The notes below the pieces were generated by a model. It had not been told where the DNA came from, searched no databases, and worked only from the letters and a program-made list of their open reading frames with translations. From contig UCCS01000014.1 in assembly GCA_900470965.1 (NCBI GenBank), positions 1 through 43,856 of the forward strand: a stretch of DNA of 43,856 nt, written 5' to 3'. The DNA is from Hyphomicrobiales bacterium (GTDB lineage: Bacteria; Pseudomonadota; Alphaproteobacteria; Rhizobiales; Rhizobiaceae). Shown here piece after piece: positions 1 through 7,235 of this stretch; positions within the stretch are counted from its first letter, which is position 1; every line of letters begins with the position of its first letter. Position numbers and translations under genes: made by a program.

Positions 1-223
1 TCCAGATCAGCGAGCCATAGGCGAAAATCCAGACATCGCCCTCCGGCCGATCGGCAAGCATCGATGCGAGCGACGCTCGCCGCTCCTCGTCGCTCAAAAG
101 CCGGAGCGTCGGCGCCTCCCCGGCAATCAGGTCAGCGAAAGTGCCGCTCAGCAGCAGTTCGCGCGACAGGATTTCCTCGCCGCAGCAGGCGATCGCATCT
201 GAGCTTTTCTTGTTGATGGTCAT
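1..223 (-). CDS. chaC: ChaC-type gamma-glutamylcyclotransferase, N-terminal part (cut by window start)
   Basis: The reverse strand from an ATG at 223 reads 74 codons to the window edge. It ends in VWIFAYGSLIW, the start of the ChaC/GGCT fold, whose YGSL loop binds the gamma-glutamyl substrate. About 60 residues precede this motif, as in bacterial ChaC proteins. The family cleaves glutathione or gamma-glutamyl peptides to 5-oxoproline in the cytoplasm; older names call it a cation transport regulator. The catalytic Glu lies beyond the window, so activity cannot be judged. The next gene, from 431, is divergent. Confidence 0.85.
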   Translation of the reverse strand, partial: MTINKKSSDAIACCGEEILSRELLLSGTFADLIAGEAPTLRLLSDEERRASLASMLADRPEGDVWIFAYGSLIW

Positions 224-430
224 GACACTCCAATTCCCGGCCATGGACATCAGCAATGGCCCCCGCTTTGCCGCCATCATCCACGCCTTGGGCGCGGGAT
301 AAAGCCCGCCGGCGCAGACACAGTGTCTCCACAACCGGAACAATCAGAGCCATCTTCACCCTCCCTCTTCCCACCACAAAGATCAGCACCACATCGCTCT
401 GGATGACACTCCGGGAAATGGGAGCCCGAC

Positions 431-1177
431 ATGAGCGAAATCGGCCGTCTGCTCAGCGCCGGCAAGGAAGCGGAAGTCTATGAACATGGCACTCTGGCGC
501 TGAAGCTCTACAGGCCTGGCCGCCCGAAGGCCCCGGCCTTCCGCGAGGCCGCCAATCTGGCCGTCGCCGAGCGGCTCTCGCTGCCCGCACCGAGGGTCCA
601 CGTCGTCGGCGATTATCACGGCCGCTGGGGCCTCTTGATGGATCGCGCGCCGGGCTTAAGCCTTGCCGATGAGATGATGCCGGAACCGCCGCTCTCAGCC
701 ATCAAGGAGATGGCAACGCTCCACCAACGCCTGCACAACGAACCCGGCGCCGGCCTTCCCTCGCTGAAATCAAGGCTGTCGGCCAATATCGAAAGCGCCG
801 AACTTCTGACACCGGACCTGTGCGACCGACTGCTTCTTCTGACTGCCGCCCTGCCTGACGGCGACCGCGTGTGCCACGGCGACTTCCATCCCTGGAATAT
901 CCTGGGCTCCGGCGACGACGCCATGATCGTCGACTGGCTGGACGCCTGCAGCGGCAACCCGGCCGCCGATGTCTGCCGCACCTATCTACTGATGCGCCGC
1001 GTGCTCCCGGAAATCGCCGAAGCCTATGTCGTCATCTATGCAAAGGCGGCTGAGTTATCTCCGGACGAGATCTTCACCTGGCTGCCAGTCATCGCCGCCG
1101 CCCGTCTTGCAGAGGGTGTGCCCGAAGAGAATGAAGACTTGCTGCATCTCGCAGCACTCGCCCCCGTAGGGGCATAG
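431..1177 (+). CDS. APH-family phosphotransferase (aminoglycoside/choline kinase fold)
   Basis: A 248-residue cytoplasmic protein with the APH protein-kinase-like fold. The Brenner-type catalytic loop HGDFHPWN is at residues 149-156 (D151 as base) and the metal-binding IVDW at 166-169 (D168). A candidate nucleotide lysine is K25 in ALKLYRPG. The family phosphorylates small hydroxyl or amino compounds such as aminoglycosides, homoserine, choline or sugars. Nothing here fixes the substrate, and it should not be called a resistance gene from sequence alone. It is divergent from the chaC-type gene and stands alone. The start is the first ATG that keeps the glycine-rich N-terminal lobe; no strong SD is seen. 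Confidence 0.85.
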   Translation: MSEIGRLLSAGKEAEVYEHGTLALKLYRPGRPKAPAFREAANLAVAERLSLPAPRVHVVGDYHGRWGLLMDRAPGLSLADEMMPEPPLSAIKEMATLHQRLHNEPGAGLPSLKSRLSANIESAELLTPDLCDRLLLLTAALPDGDRVCHGDFHPWNILGSGDDAMIVDWLDACSGNPAADVCRTYLLMRRVLPEIAEAYVVIYAKAAELSPDEIFTWLPVIAAARLAEGVPEENEDLLHLAALAPVGA

Positions 1178-1289
1178 GCAGGTCCCTTTCAAAGAAGGCC
1201 CAGCGCATTGCGAGGCCCTGCCCGCCTGAGAACATCAGGCTTAAGAGGGCTGCTGATTTCGATGGCCGTCTCAAATGCTTCGTTTTCCG

Positions 1290-1336
1290 TTGCGAATAAC
1301 TCGCAATTATGTTTTGCTAATGCAAGTGATTAGCAA
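1290..1336. promoter_or_regulatory. Pair of inverted repeats, possible operator
   Basis: Two inverted repeats lie next to each other. The first, 1290-1306, has arms TTGCGA and TCGCAA around 5 bases and resembles a 7-1-7 Fur-family box (TGCGAAT-A-ACTCGCA). The second has perfect 8-base arms, TTGCTAAT at 1314-1321 and ATTAGCAA at 1329-1336. They sit just before or across the first in-frame starts of the small gene that ends at 1646, so they probably form its control region. The regulator is unknown. Confidence 0.4.
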
Positions 1337-1646
1337 TCGCAATTTCAAGCAGATTTTGGAAAGATCGTTGGGGGCGGTCGTGGCTGAGACCAAGGGAATC
1401 GACGATATGACGCGGGAAGAGATAGAGCAGTTGCTGCAGAAGCTCAGCAATATGCTCCACGCCTCGCCGATCGCCCACGCGGAAGGTAACAGCCTGTCGC
1501 AGGCAATGGAAAACCTTGCCGATCTGCTGCAGAATTACGATGCCATTTCCGGCGATGCGGATGAGATGGCAAACCGGATCGCTGAAGCGATAAAGATGGT
1601 CGGACAGGCCGATTTTATCCGTCCCGACGAAACGACAATCCACTAA
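1320..1646 (+). CDS. Small hypothetical protein, helical, start uncertain
   Basis: The frame is open from 1275 to the stop at 1646. The well-behaved part starts about residue 30 of the 1320 form (MTREEIEQLLQKLSNML...) and looks like an acidic, amphipathic alpha-helical cytoplasmic protein of 80-110 residues. I do not recognise the family. ATG 1320 lies inside an inverted repeat and has no SD. TTG 1368 has GGAAAG a few bases upstream, and GTG 1380 and ATG 1407 are also possible, so the true start may be downstream. It converges on zur, 34 bp away. No signal peptide, membrane segment or catalytic motif is visible. Confidence 0.5.
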   Translation: MQVISNRNFKQILERSLGAVVAETKGIDDMTREEIEQLLQKLSNMLHASPIAHAEGNSLSQAMENLADLLQNYDAISGDADEMANRIAEAIKMVGQADFIRPDETTIH

Positions 1647-1680
1647 GCATGGACCCCTATGTCAAGCTGCCGCTGCTGCT

Positions 1681-2079
1681 TCACGCAGCACAAGCCTCGC
1701 AAGTACCGCGGATCTCGATCGTCGTCTTCGCCGGCTTGAATTTCTGGCTGCGTACCCAGCCCATCAGCCGATGATCCACCTCATGGTCGTGGAATTCGAT
1801 CACCTGGCCGCAGCTTTCGCAGATTGCGAAGGCGACGATGCCGTGGCTGTGGCAATCCTCGCCGGGATGGGCGCAGGCGACGAAGGAGTTGATGCTTTCG
1901 AGCCGATGCACGACGCCATATTCGAGCAGCTTTTCCAGCGCCCGGTAGACCTGAAGCGGCGCACGAAAACCCTGGTCGCGCAGCTTGTCGAGGATCGTAT
2001 AGGCGCTGAGCGGCCCCTCGGCCTTTTCGAGCACGTCGAAGACGAGTGACTGGTTGCGGGTGAGCTGAGGTGCGTTCAT
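1681..2079 (-). CDS. zur: Zur, zinc-responsive Fur-family repressor
   Basis: A 132-residue Fur-family protein: N-terminal winged helix (about 1-80), then a dimerisation and metal-binding domain. Two CxxC pairs, CESC at 87-90 and CEAC at 127-130, form the structural zinc site, and the His-rich FHDHEVDH at 97-103 belongs to the sensory site. With zinc bound, Zur represses zinc uptake genes. It is the last gene of znuC-znuB-zur and its ATG overlaps the znuB stop (ATGA), so it is probably translationally coupled. Zur-type palindromes before znuC/znuA imply that it represses its own operon. The location among znu genes separates it from Fur, Mur and Irr. Confidence 0.95.
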   Translation of the reverse strand: MNAPQLTRNQSLVFDVLEKAEGPLSAYTILDKLRDQGFRAPLQVYRALEKLLEYGVVHRLESINSFVACAHPGEDCHSHGIVAFAICESCGQVIEFHDHEVDHRLMGWVRSQKFKPAKTTIEIRGTCEACAA

Positions 2080-2891
2080 GAGCCTTGTCCTTGCAGGTCC
2101 CTGCGCCCGCGCCAGGCGGGAAGCAGGCTCAGAATGAAGAGAATGAGGGCCGCCACCACGATCGACGGGCCTGACGGCGTGTCATACGTCAACGAGCCGA
2201 AGAGCCCGCCGACGACGGCGACGGCGCCGATCAGCGAAGCGAGAATGGCCATGAGTTCCGGCGTCGAGGAGAAGCGTCGCGCCGTTGCCGCCGGAATGAT
2301 CAAGAGCGAAGTGATTAGCATGATGCCGACGATCTTCATGGCAATGGCGATGACGACGGCCATCAGCAGCATGAAGAACAGACGCGCCCGCTCGGGCTGC
2401 AAGCCCTCGGCTTCCGCCAGTTCCGGATTGACGGTGGCTGCAAGCAGCGGCCGCCAGAGCCAGGCGATGGCCGCCAGCACGAAGATGCCGCCGCCCCAGA
2501 TCAGCGCGATATCAACAGTCGAAACCGCCAGAATATCGCCAAACAGGAAGGCGATGAGATCGATGCGCACCCAGCTCATGAAGGCGACCATGACGAGGCC
2601 GATGGCAAGGGTTGCGTGCGAGAGGATGCCGAGCAGCGCATCGGCCGACAGCGCCTGGCGCTTCTGGAGGAAGAGCAGCAGGATCGAGACGACGGCGGCA
2701 ACAACGAAGACGGCAAGCGTCAGGTTGAAATCGAAGAGCAGCGAGAGCGCAACGCCGAGCAGCGCCGAATGGGCGATCGTATCCCCGAAATAGGCCATGC
2801 GCCGCCAGATGATGAAGCAGCCAAGCGGCCCCGTCGTCAGCGCCAGGCCGACACCGGCGAGAATGGCGCGCACGAAGAAATCGTCAAGCAT
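2076..2891 (-). CDS. znuB: ZnuB, zinc ABC transporter permease
   Basis: A hydrophobic protein of about 271 residues with multiple membrane helices, of the ABC-3 permease family, starting MLDDFFVRAILAG. It forms the inner-membrane channel for Zn2+ delivered by ZnuA and is driven by ZnuC. Conserved features include GPLGCFIIWRRMAYFGDTIAH near the N terminus and the LLIIPAATAR segment. The frame is open further upstream to 3038, but that part is only the znuC His-rich tail read in another frame. ATG 2891 overlaps the znuC stop by 8 nt and suits coupling. It overlaps zur by 4 nt. Confidence 0.95.
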   Translation of the reverse strand: MLDDFFVRAILAGVGLALTTGPLGCFIIWRRMAYFGDTIAHSALLGVALSLLFDFNLTLAVFVVAAVVSILLLFLQKRQALSADALLGILSHATLAIGLVMVAFMSWVRIDLIAFLFGDILAVSTVDIALIWGGGIFVLAAIAWLWRPLLAATVNPELAEAEGLQPERARLFFMLLMAVVIAIAMKIVGIMLITSLLIIPAATARRFSSTPELMAILASLIGAVAVVGGLFGSLTYDTPSGPSIVVAALILFILSLLPAWRGRRDLQGQGS

Positions 2892-3855
2892 GACGGTTCT
2901 CCCCGTTCTTGGCCCCGCTCTGCGAATGGGCATGAGCCTCCGCATGCGCATGATCCCCGTCAGCGTGCGCATGGGCATGAGCGTCCGCGTGATCGTGCGA
3001 ATGCGCATGATCGTGCCCGTGGTCATGGTGATGCCCATCTTCGGGATGGCAATGATCCGTCACCGAGCCGTCTTCGTGCAGCACGCGTCCGTCAGGCAGA
3101 TGCGTATGGTCGTGATGATGGCTGTAGACGGCAAGCGTCGGCGCTGCGCGGCTGCCGAAGAGCCGCACATATTCCGGGCTCTGGCTCACCGCCTGCGGCG
3201 TGCCGCGGCAGCAGACATGGCCGTTCAGGCAGATGACGGTATCCGTCTCCGCCATGACGACATGGAGATCGTGCGAGATCAGCAGGATTCCGCAGCCGGT
3301 CGTATTGCGGATCGACTTGATGAGCTCGTAAAGGGCGATCTCGCCGGCGAAATCGACCCCCTGCACCGGCTCGTCGAGCACCAGAAGATCGGGTTTGCGG
3401 GCAATGGCGCGGGCCATCAGCGCCCGCTGGAATTCGCCGCCGGAGAGATGCTGCACCTGCGCATCCAGCATATGCGCCATGCCAGCGGCTTCGAGCGCGG
3501 CCATGATATCGGCCTCGGGCAATGGCCCGGTCAGCGTCATCAGCCGGCGCACGGAAAGCGGCAACGTCCAGTCCACCGCAAGCTTCTGCGGCACATAGCC
3601 GACCTTGAGGCCGGCAATGCGGGTCACCCTGCCTTCGTCCGGCTTCAGCACGCCGATCGCAGCCTTGGCGCTCGTCGATTTGCCGGAGCCGTTCGGGCCG
3701 ATCAGCGTGACGATTTCGCCGCGCGAAACGGAGAAATCCACACCACGCACCAGCCACCGGCCGCTGCGGCGAATGCCGACATTCTCAAGCGAAACCAGCG
3801 GTTCGGCCCGGATACCGGCGGCGCTGCCAGCGGGGTTATTTGCGGGAGAGAGCAT
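2884..3855 (-). CDS. znuC: ZnuC, zinc ABC transporter ATPase with long His-rich tail
   Basis: A 323-residue ABC ATPase. Walker A GPNGSGKST is at 53-61, the signature LSGGE at 137-141, Walker B LLVLDEP at 157-163 and the switch His in ISHD near 194-196. It powers Zn2+ import with ZnuB and ZnuA. The core ends near residue 240. A tail of about 80 residues follows, with about 25 histidines alternating with Asp and Ala between 246 and 322, a likely metal-binding extension facing the cytoplasm. It is first in the znuC-znuB-zur operon, divergent from znuA across a 102-bp control region. The annotated ATG has GGAAAA about 5 nt upstream. Confidence 0.95.
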   Translation of the reverse strand: MLSPANNPAGSAAGIRAEPLVSLENVGIRRSGRWLVRGVDFSVSRGEIVTLIGPNGSGKSTSAKAAIGVLKPDEGRVTRIAGLKVGYVPQKLAVDWTLPLSVRRLMTLTGPLPEADIMAALEAAGMAHMLDAQVQHLSGGEFQRALMARAIARKPDLLVLDEPVQGVDFAGEIALYELIKSIRNTTGCGILLISHDLHVVMAETDTVICLNGHVCCRGTPQAVSQSPEYVRLFGSRAAPTLAVYSHHHDHTHLPDGRVLHEDGSVTDHCHPEDGHHHDHGHDHAHSHDHADAHAHAHADGDHAHAEAHAHSQSGAKNGENRHA

Positions 3856-3896
3856 CGAATTTTCCGAAAGTGCTGTTGCGTCCTGCTATTGCACAC

Positions 3897-3932
3897 GTTA
3901 TAGCATAACGCAATTGATGTAATAACATAACA
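3897..3932. promoter_or_regulatory. Two Zur-box-like palindromes between znuC and znuA
   Basis: GTTATAGCATAAC at 3897-3909 is a perfect 5-base inverted repeat around AGC. ATGTAATAACATAACA at 3917-3932 matches the alphaproteobacterial Zur pattern TGTTATnnTATAACA on the reverse strand. Both lie in the 102-bp gap between the divergent znuC and znuA starts, so zinc-loaded Zur could block both promoters. A related box precedes the GTPase gene at 5197. Confidence 0.75.
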
Positions 3933-3957
3933 ATTGCAATTCAAGCGGAGCATGCTG

Positions 3958-4953
3958 ATGAAACTGGCGGTGGGCCTTACCCTCGCAATCCCGGCCTTCC
4001 TCTTCGCCGGGTCCCTCCAGGCGGCCGATGCACCCGTCGTCGTCACCTCGATCAAGCCGGTCCATTCGCTGGTTTCGGCCATCATGCAGGGCGTCGGCAA
4101 GCCGGAGCTGATCGTCGATGGCGCCGCCTCCCCGCACACCTATAATCTGAAACCCTCCAATGCCCGCGCCCTGCAGGAAGCCAAGGTGATCTTCTGGGTC
4201 GGCCCCGGCCTCGAAGCCTTCCTCGAAAAGCCGCTGGAATCGCTGGGCTCCGATGCCATCGTCGCCCGGCTCGACAACGCGCCCGGTCTCGTGAAGCTGC
4301 CGTTCCGCGAAGGCGGTGCCTTTGAGGCGCACGATGATGGCGACGAGCATGATAGTGCTTCCGCTGACGAACATGCAGAAGCCGACCATGATCATGCCGA
4401 AGCAGATCATGACCACGACCACGGTGATCACGGCGCCTTCGACACCCATCTCTGGCTCGACCCCATGAATGCCAAGGCGATGGCCACCGAGATCACCACC
4501 ACGCTGGTCGCCGCCGACCCCGCCAATGCGCTGACCTATGAGGCCAATGCCAAGGCGCTGGATGACAAGCTCGATGCGCTGGACAAGGAAATCGCCGCGA
4601 CGGTGTCAACGGTGAAGGACAAGCCCTTCATCGTCTTCCACGATGCCTATCAATATTTCGAGCACCGCTACCATATCCGCGTCGCCGGCTCGATCACCGT
4701 CAGCCCGGAGACCATTCCCGGGGCGGAGCGCGTCTCGGAGATCCACAAGAAGGTCGGCGATCTCGGCGCCACCTGCGTCTTCGCCGAGCCGCAATTCGAA
4801 CCCCGCCTCGTCGATGTCGTCATCGAGGGCACCAAGGCGAAATCGGGCGTGCTGGACCCAGAAGCCGCCACCCTGCCCGCAGGCCCCGATCTCTACTTCA
4901 CCCTCTTGCGCGGCATCGCCGACAGCATGAAGAACTGCCTTGCCAGCGCATGA
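3958..4953 (+). CDS. znuA: ZnuA, periplasmic zinc-binding protein
   Basis: A 331-residue cluster A-1 solute-binding protein (TroA/ZnuA). An N-terminal signal peptide (MKLAVGLTLAIPAFLFAGSLQA) is probably cleaved near residue 23. Candidate zinc ligands include H60 in ASPHTY, a His in DTHLWLDP and a His in FHDAYQYF. Between the first two lies the acidic His-rich loop of ZnuA (about 125-165, many HD repeats), which collects zinc. It delivers Zn2+ to ZnuB. ATG 3958 was chosen because GGAG sits 7 nt upstream; ATG 3952 is too close. Repression by Zur is expected from the boxes at 3897-3932. A RIME-like palindrome covers its stop codon. Confidence 0.95.
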   Translation: MKLAVGLTLAIPAFLFAGSLQAADAPVVVTSIKPVHSLVSAIMQGVGKPELIVDGAASPHTYNLKPSNARALQEAKVIFWVGPGLEAFLEKPLESLGSDAIVARLDNAPGLVKLPFREGGAFEAHDDGDEHDSASADEHAEADHDHAEADHDHDHGDHGAFDTHLWLDPMNAKAMATEITTTLVAADPANALTYEANAKALDDKLDALDKEIAATVSTVKDKPFIVFHDAYQYFEHRYHIRVAGSITVSPETIPGAERVSEIHKKVGDLGATCVFAEPQFEPRLVDVVIEGTKAKSGVLDPEAATLPAGPDLYFTLLRGIADSMKNCLASA

Positions 4954-4992
4954 CCCGAAAATCGGAAACGATTTTCGATAAGGATCATGCGC
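4946..4992. repeat. RIME-like palindromic intergenic element
   Basis: This is a nested palindrome. The outer arms are GCGCATGA (4946-4953) and TCATGCGC (4985-4992), and the inner arms are CGAAAATCG (4956-4964) and CGATTTTCG (4969-4977). The form, arms around a CCGAAAA...TTTTCG core flanked by GGATCATGC, resembles palindromic elements scattered through Rhizobiaceae genomes. It includes the znuA stop codon and would fold as a hairpin at the znuA mRNA end. The family name is from memory and was not checked. Confidence 0.6.
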
Positions 4993-5017
4993 CACTCGGA
5001 ATGCATAGGCCTGGCGG

Positions 5018-5035
5018 AAGATCGGCGCCGATCTT
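5018..5035. repeat. Perfect 18-bp palindrome
   Basis: AAGATCGGCGCCGATCTT is fully self-complementary with no spacer. It lies in the znuA to GTPase gap, 26 bp after the RIME-like element, and may be part of the same mosaic element or a protein site. Its function is unknown. Confidence 0.5.
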
Positions 5036-5123
5036 GCCCCCGAGATGCGCTAGTGAATAGTGACAGTGCGCCTCCGCGCCCTGCCGGACTTGCAGCTCTC
5101 CCCGCGAGCGCTGCGGCGAAAGA

Positions 5124-5154
5124 AGGCGGCGACACCCCCGTTCCGCCTTTTTTT
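5124..5154 (+). terminator. Probable intrinsic terminator after znuA
   Basis: AGGCGG (5124-5129) pairs with CCGCCT (5143-5148) across a 13-base loop and is followed by a run of T to 5154. This would end znuA transcripts and separate them from the GTPase gene, which has its own Zur-type box just downstream. The loop is long, so strength is uncertain. Confidence 0.55.
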
Positions 5155-5166
5155 GTCAGACATGAA

Positions 5167-5184
5167 TGTTACGTTATAACATAA
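5167..5184. promoter_or_regulatory. Zur box before the COG0523 GTPase gene
   Basis: TGTTACGTTATAACATAA has a perfect GTTATAAC core at 5173-5180 and matches the Zur pattern seen between znuC and znuA. It ends 12 bp before the start codon at 5197, where bound Zur would block transcription or initiation. It places the GTPase in the Zur regulon. Confidence 0.75.
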
Positions 5185-5196
5185 AGCGAGATTACA

Positions 5197-6402
5197 ATGG
5201 ACAAGAGACTTCCAGTCACCGTGCTCTCTGGCTTCCTCGGCGCCGGCAAGACGACGCTGCTCAATCATGTTCTCGGGAATCGCGAGGGCATGCGCGTCGC
5301 CGTCATCGTCAACGATATGAGCGAGGTGAATATCGATGCCGCCCTTGTGCGCGATGGCGGCGCCAATCTTTCTCGTACCGAGGAGCAGCTGGTGGAGATG
5401 ACCAATGGCTGCATCTGCTGCACTCTGCGCGATGACCTCCTGAAGGAAGTGCGCCAGCTCGCCGAGCAGGGCCGCTTCGACTATCTGCTGATCGAATCGA
5501 CCGGCATTGCCGAGCCCCTGCCCGTCGCCACCACCTTCGAATTCCGCGACGAGAATGGGGCAAGCCTCTCGGATGTCGCCCGCCTCGATACGATGGTGAC
5601 CGTCGTCGATGCCGCCAACCTCCTCGCCGATTATGCCTCGGCCGATTTCCTCGCCGACCGCGGCGAAACCGCCGGCGACGGCGACACAAGGACGATCGTC
5701 GACCTGCTCGTCGAACAGATCGAATTCGCCGATATTGTCGTGCTGAACAAGATCGGCACGGCGAGCGAAGAGCAACGCGATGCTGCCCGGAAGATCATCA
5801 CCGGCCTAAACCCGGATGCCCGCCTCATCGAGACGGATTTCGGCAAGGTATCGCTGAAGGATGTGCTCGGCACCGGCCGCTTCGATATCGACAAAGCCGA
5901 GACCCATCCGCTCTGGTACAAGGAGCTGCACGGTTTCAAGGACCACGTGCCGGAAACTGAGGAATACGGCATCCGCTCCTTCGTCTACCGCGAAAGGCGC
6001 CCCTTCCACCCCGTGAAATTGCAGGCCTTCCTCGACCGCACCTGGCCGGGCGTGGTGCGCGCCAAGGGCTTCTTCTGGCTGGCGACCCGCCCGCACCATG
6101 TCGGCGAAATCAGCCAGGCCGGCGCCATAGTCCGCACCGGCAAGATGGGCCTCTGGTGGGCGGCAGTCCCGCGGGAGCAATGGCCGCAGGAAACCGCCTT
6201 CCTGCGCGCCATCAGCCCCTACCTCGACCCCGTCTGGGGCGACCGGCGCCAGGAAATCGTCTTCATCGGCGCCGACCCGATGGACGAAGCCTGGATCAGG
6301 CAAGAGCTCGATTCTTGTCTGGTGGAAAGCGATGCCTTCACGCCGGAGCGCTGGCGCAATCTGCCCGATCCGTTCGCGAGCTGGAGCCGGCAGGCAGCAT
6401 GA
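5197..6402 (+). CDS. Zur-regulated COG0523/CobW-family zinc metallochaperone GTPase
   Basis: A 401-residue G3E GTPase. The P-loop GFLGAGKT is at 12-19, the family metal-binding GCICC at 71-75 (C72, C74, C75), the ESTGIAEP switch region follows, then the guanine-specificity NKIG near 189-192. The C-terminal CobW_C domain begins with [14 protein letters not shown]. Members deliver Zn2+ to selected enzymes during zinc shortage using GTP hydrolysis (ZNG1, ZagA and ZigA are studied relatives). Together with the Zur box and the znu genes, this favours zinc over cobalamin or nitrile-hydratase roles. A bidirectional terminator lies about 220 bp after the stop. Confidence 0.93.
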   Translation: MDKRLPVTVLSGFLGAGKTTLLNHVLGNREGMRVAVIVNDMSEVNIDAALVRDGGANLSRTEEQLVEMTNGCICCTLRDDLLKEVRQLAEQGRFDYLLIESTGIAEPLPVATTFEFRDENGASLSDVARLDTMVTVVDAANLLADYASADFLADRGETAGDGDTRTIVDLLVEQIEFADIVVLNKIGTASEEQRDAARKIITGLNPDARLIETDFGKVSLKDVLGTGRFDIDKAETHPLWYKELHGFKDHVPETEEYGIRSFVYRERRPFHPVKLQAFLDRTWPGVVRAKGFFWLATRPHHVGEISQAGAIVRTGKMGLWWAAVPREQWPQETAFLRAISPYLDPVWGDRRQEIVFIGADPMDEAWIRQELDSCLVESDAFTPERWRNLPDPFASWSRQAA

Positions 6403-6683
6403 GGGCAACGGCAATCAAACCCTACCGGTGCCTGTGCATCGAGTGCGAACCGCTGCCGCCGATCGAGGGGCTGCATCCGCTGACCTATGGGGATGCGGAG
6501 AGTGAGGCGCCAAAGCCGAAGGGATTGCTCGGCATGATCGCCGAGCGTGTGATTTCGTCGCGAAAGCAGGATTGGGCATTGAGCGTTGTATCGTGGGACG
6601 CCCAGTCTCACAAAACAAAAAAGGGCGGCCGAAGCCGCCCCTTTTTCCAGGTCCTGCGTGAGCTCAGCGATTGGCGGCGATGA
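6399..6683 (+). CDS. Possible small ORF coupled to the GTPase gene (doubtful)
   Basis: An ATG at 6399 overlaps the GTPase stop (ATGA). The frame runs 94 codons and begins with a Cys-rich stretch (CLCIEC at residues 11-16). The last third reads straight through the intrinsic terminator at 6619-6646 into the end of the opposing gene. That argues against a conserved full-length protein, although a shorter product is possible. I do not recognise the sequence. Confidence 0.2.
   Translation: MRATAIKPYRCLCIECEPLPPIEGLHPLTYGDAESEAPKPKGLLGMIAERVISSRKQDWALSVVSWDAQSHKTKKGGRSRPFFQVLRELSDWRR
6619..6646. terminator. Bidirectional intrinsic terminator
   Basis: GGGCGGC (6623-6629) and GCCGCCC (6634-6640) form a stem with a CGAA loop, with a run of A on the left and of T on the right. 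It can stop the rightward GTPase transcript and the leftward rcnB-like transcript. Confidence 0.85.
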
Positions 6684-6996
6684 TGCTGGTGATCACACCG
6701 GTGGCGACGCCGACGAGAAGGTAGTCGTTATCGGCCCTCACCCAGTGATAGCCGCGCGGCGGCGGTGCCAGGCGGTAACGGCGGTAGTCGCGGACTTCAC
6801 CGTAGCGGCCGCGCTCGGCAGCCGACATGCGATAACCCTTGGACCAGTGATGCCGACGGACGACCTTTTTCTCGACGACGACCTTCTTGTGGACGACGAC
6901 CGGCGGACGGCGGTGATCGGCCGCACTCGCTTCCGATGCGACGATCGGCGAGAGCAGGAAAGAGGCGGAAAGAAGAGCTGCAAAAATCTTTTTCAT
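6664..6996 (-). CDS. RcnB-like small periplasmic protein
   Basis: A 110-residue protein with a signal peptide (MKKIFAALLSASFLLSPIVASEASA), a very basic Val/Lys/His-rich middle (HKKVVVEKKVVRRHH) and the RYRLAPPPRGYHWVR(A)DNDYLLV motif typical of the RcnB family (PF11776). RcnB of E. coli is a periplasmic protein of Ni/Co homeostasis, but many rhizobial members are only cell-envelope proteins of unknown role. A short hydrophobic C terminus ([15 protein letters not shown]) follows. It stands alone with an AT-rich promoter region upstream and a shared terminator downstream. Closeness to the zinc regulon may be accidental. Confidence 0.8.
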   Translation of the reverse strand: MKKIFAALLSASFLLSPIVASEASAADHRRPPVVVHKKVVVEKKVVRRHHWSKGYRMSAAERGRYGEVRDYRRYRLAPPPRGYHWVRADNDYLLVGVATGVITSIIAANR

Positions 6997-7235
6997 GGGG
7001 CTTCCTCGTGTTGAACACGCCCCGAAACTACGTCTTCGAAAATGAACGAAATCTGAAAATAAAATTAAAGATCTGTAATGAAATCGGTAGCTTATGCTGG
7101 ATTCCTAATATCCTAATTTCACACTAATATGTGATGGCGAGATCATGCCGCCAGGGATCACGACTATGTAATCGGGCGTGATGAGAATGGCATTGCCGCG
7201 TGATGAACAGCGCCATTTAAAAGGGAACAGGCCGC

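Noticed and set aside
431..1177. Antibiotic resistance gene
   Set aside because: The APH fold is clear, but the fold is shared by many metabolic kinases and nothing here supports aminoglycoside as substrate.
2892..3038. N-terminal extension of ZnuB rich in Met, Arg and Thr
   Set aside because: It is the znuC His-rich tail read in another frame; ATG 2891 overlaps the znuC stop and fits the family.
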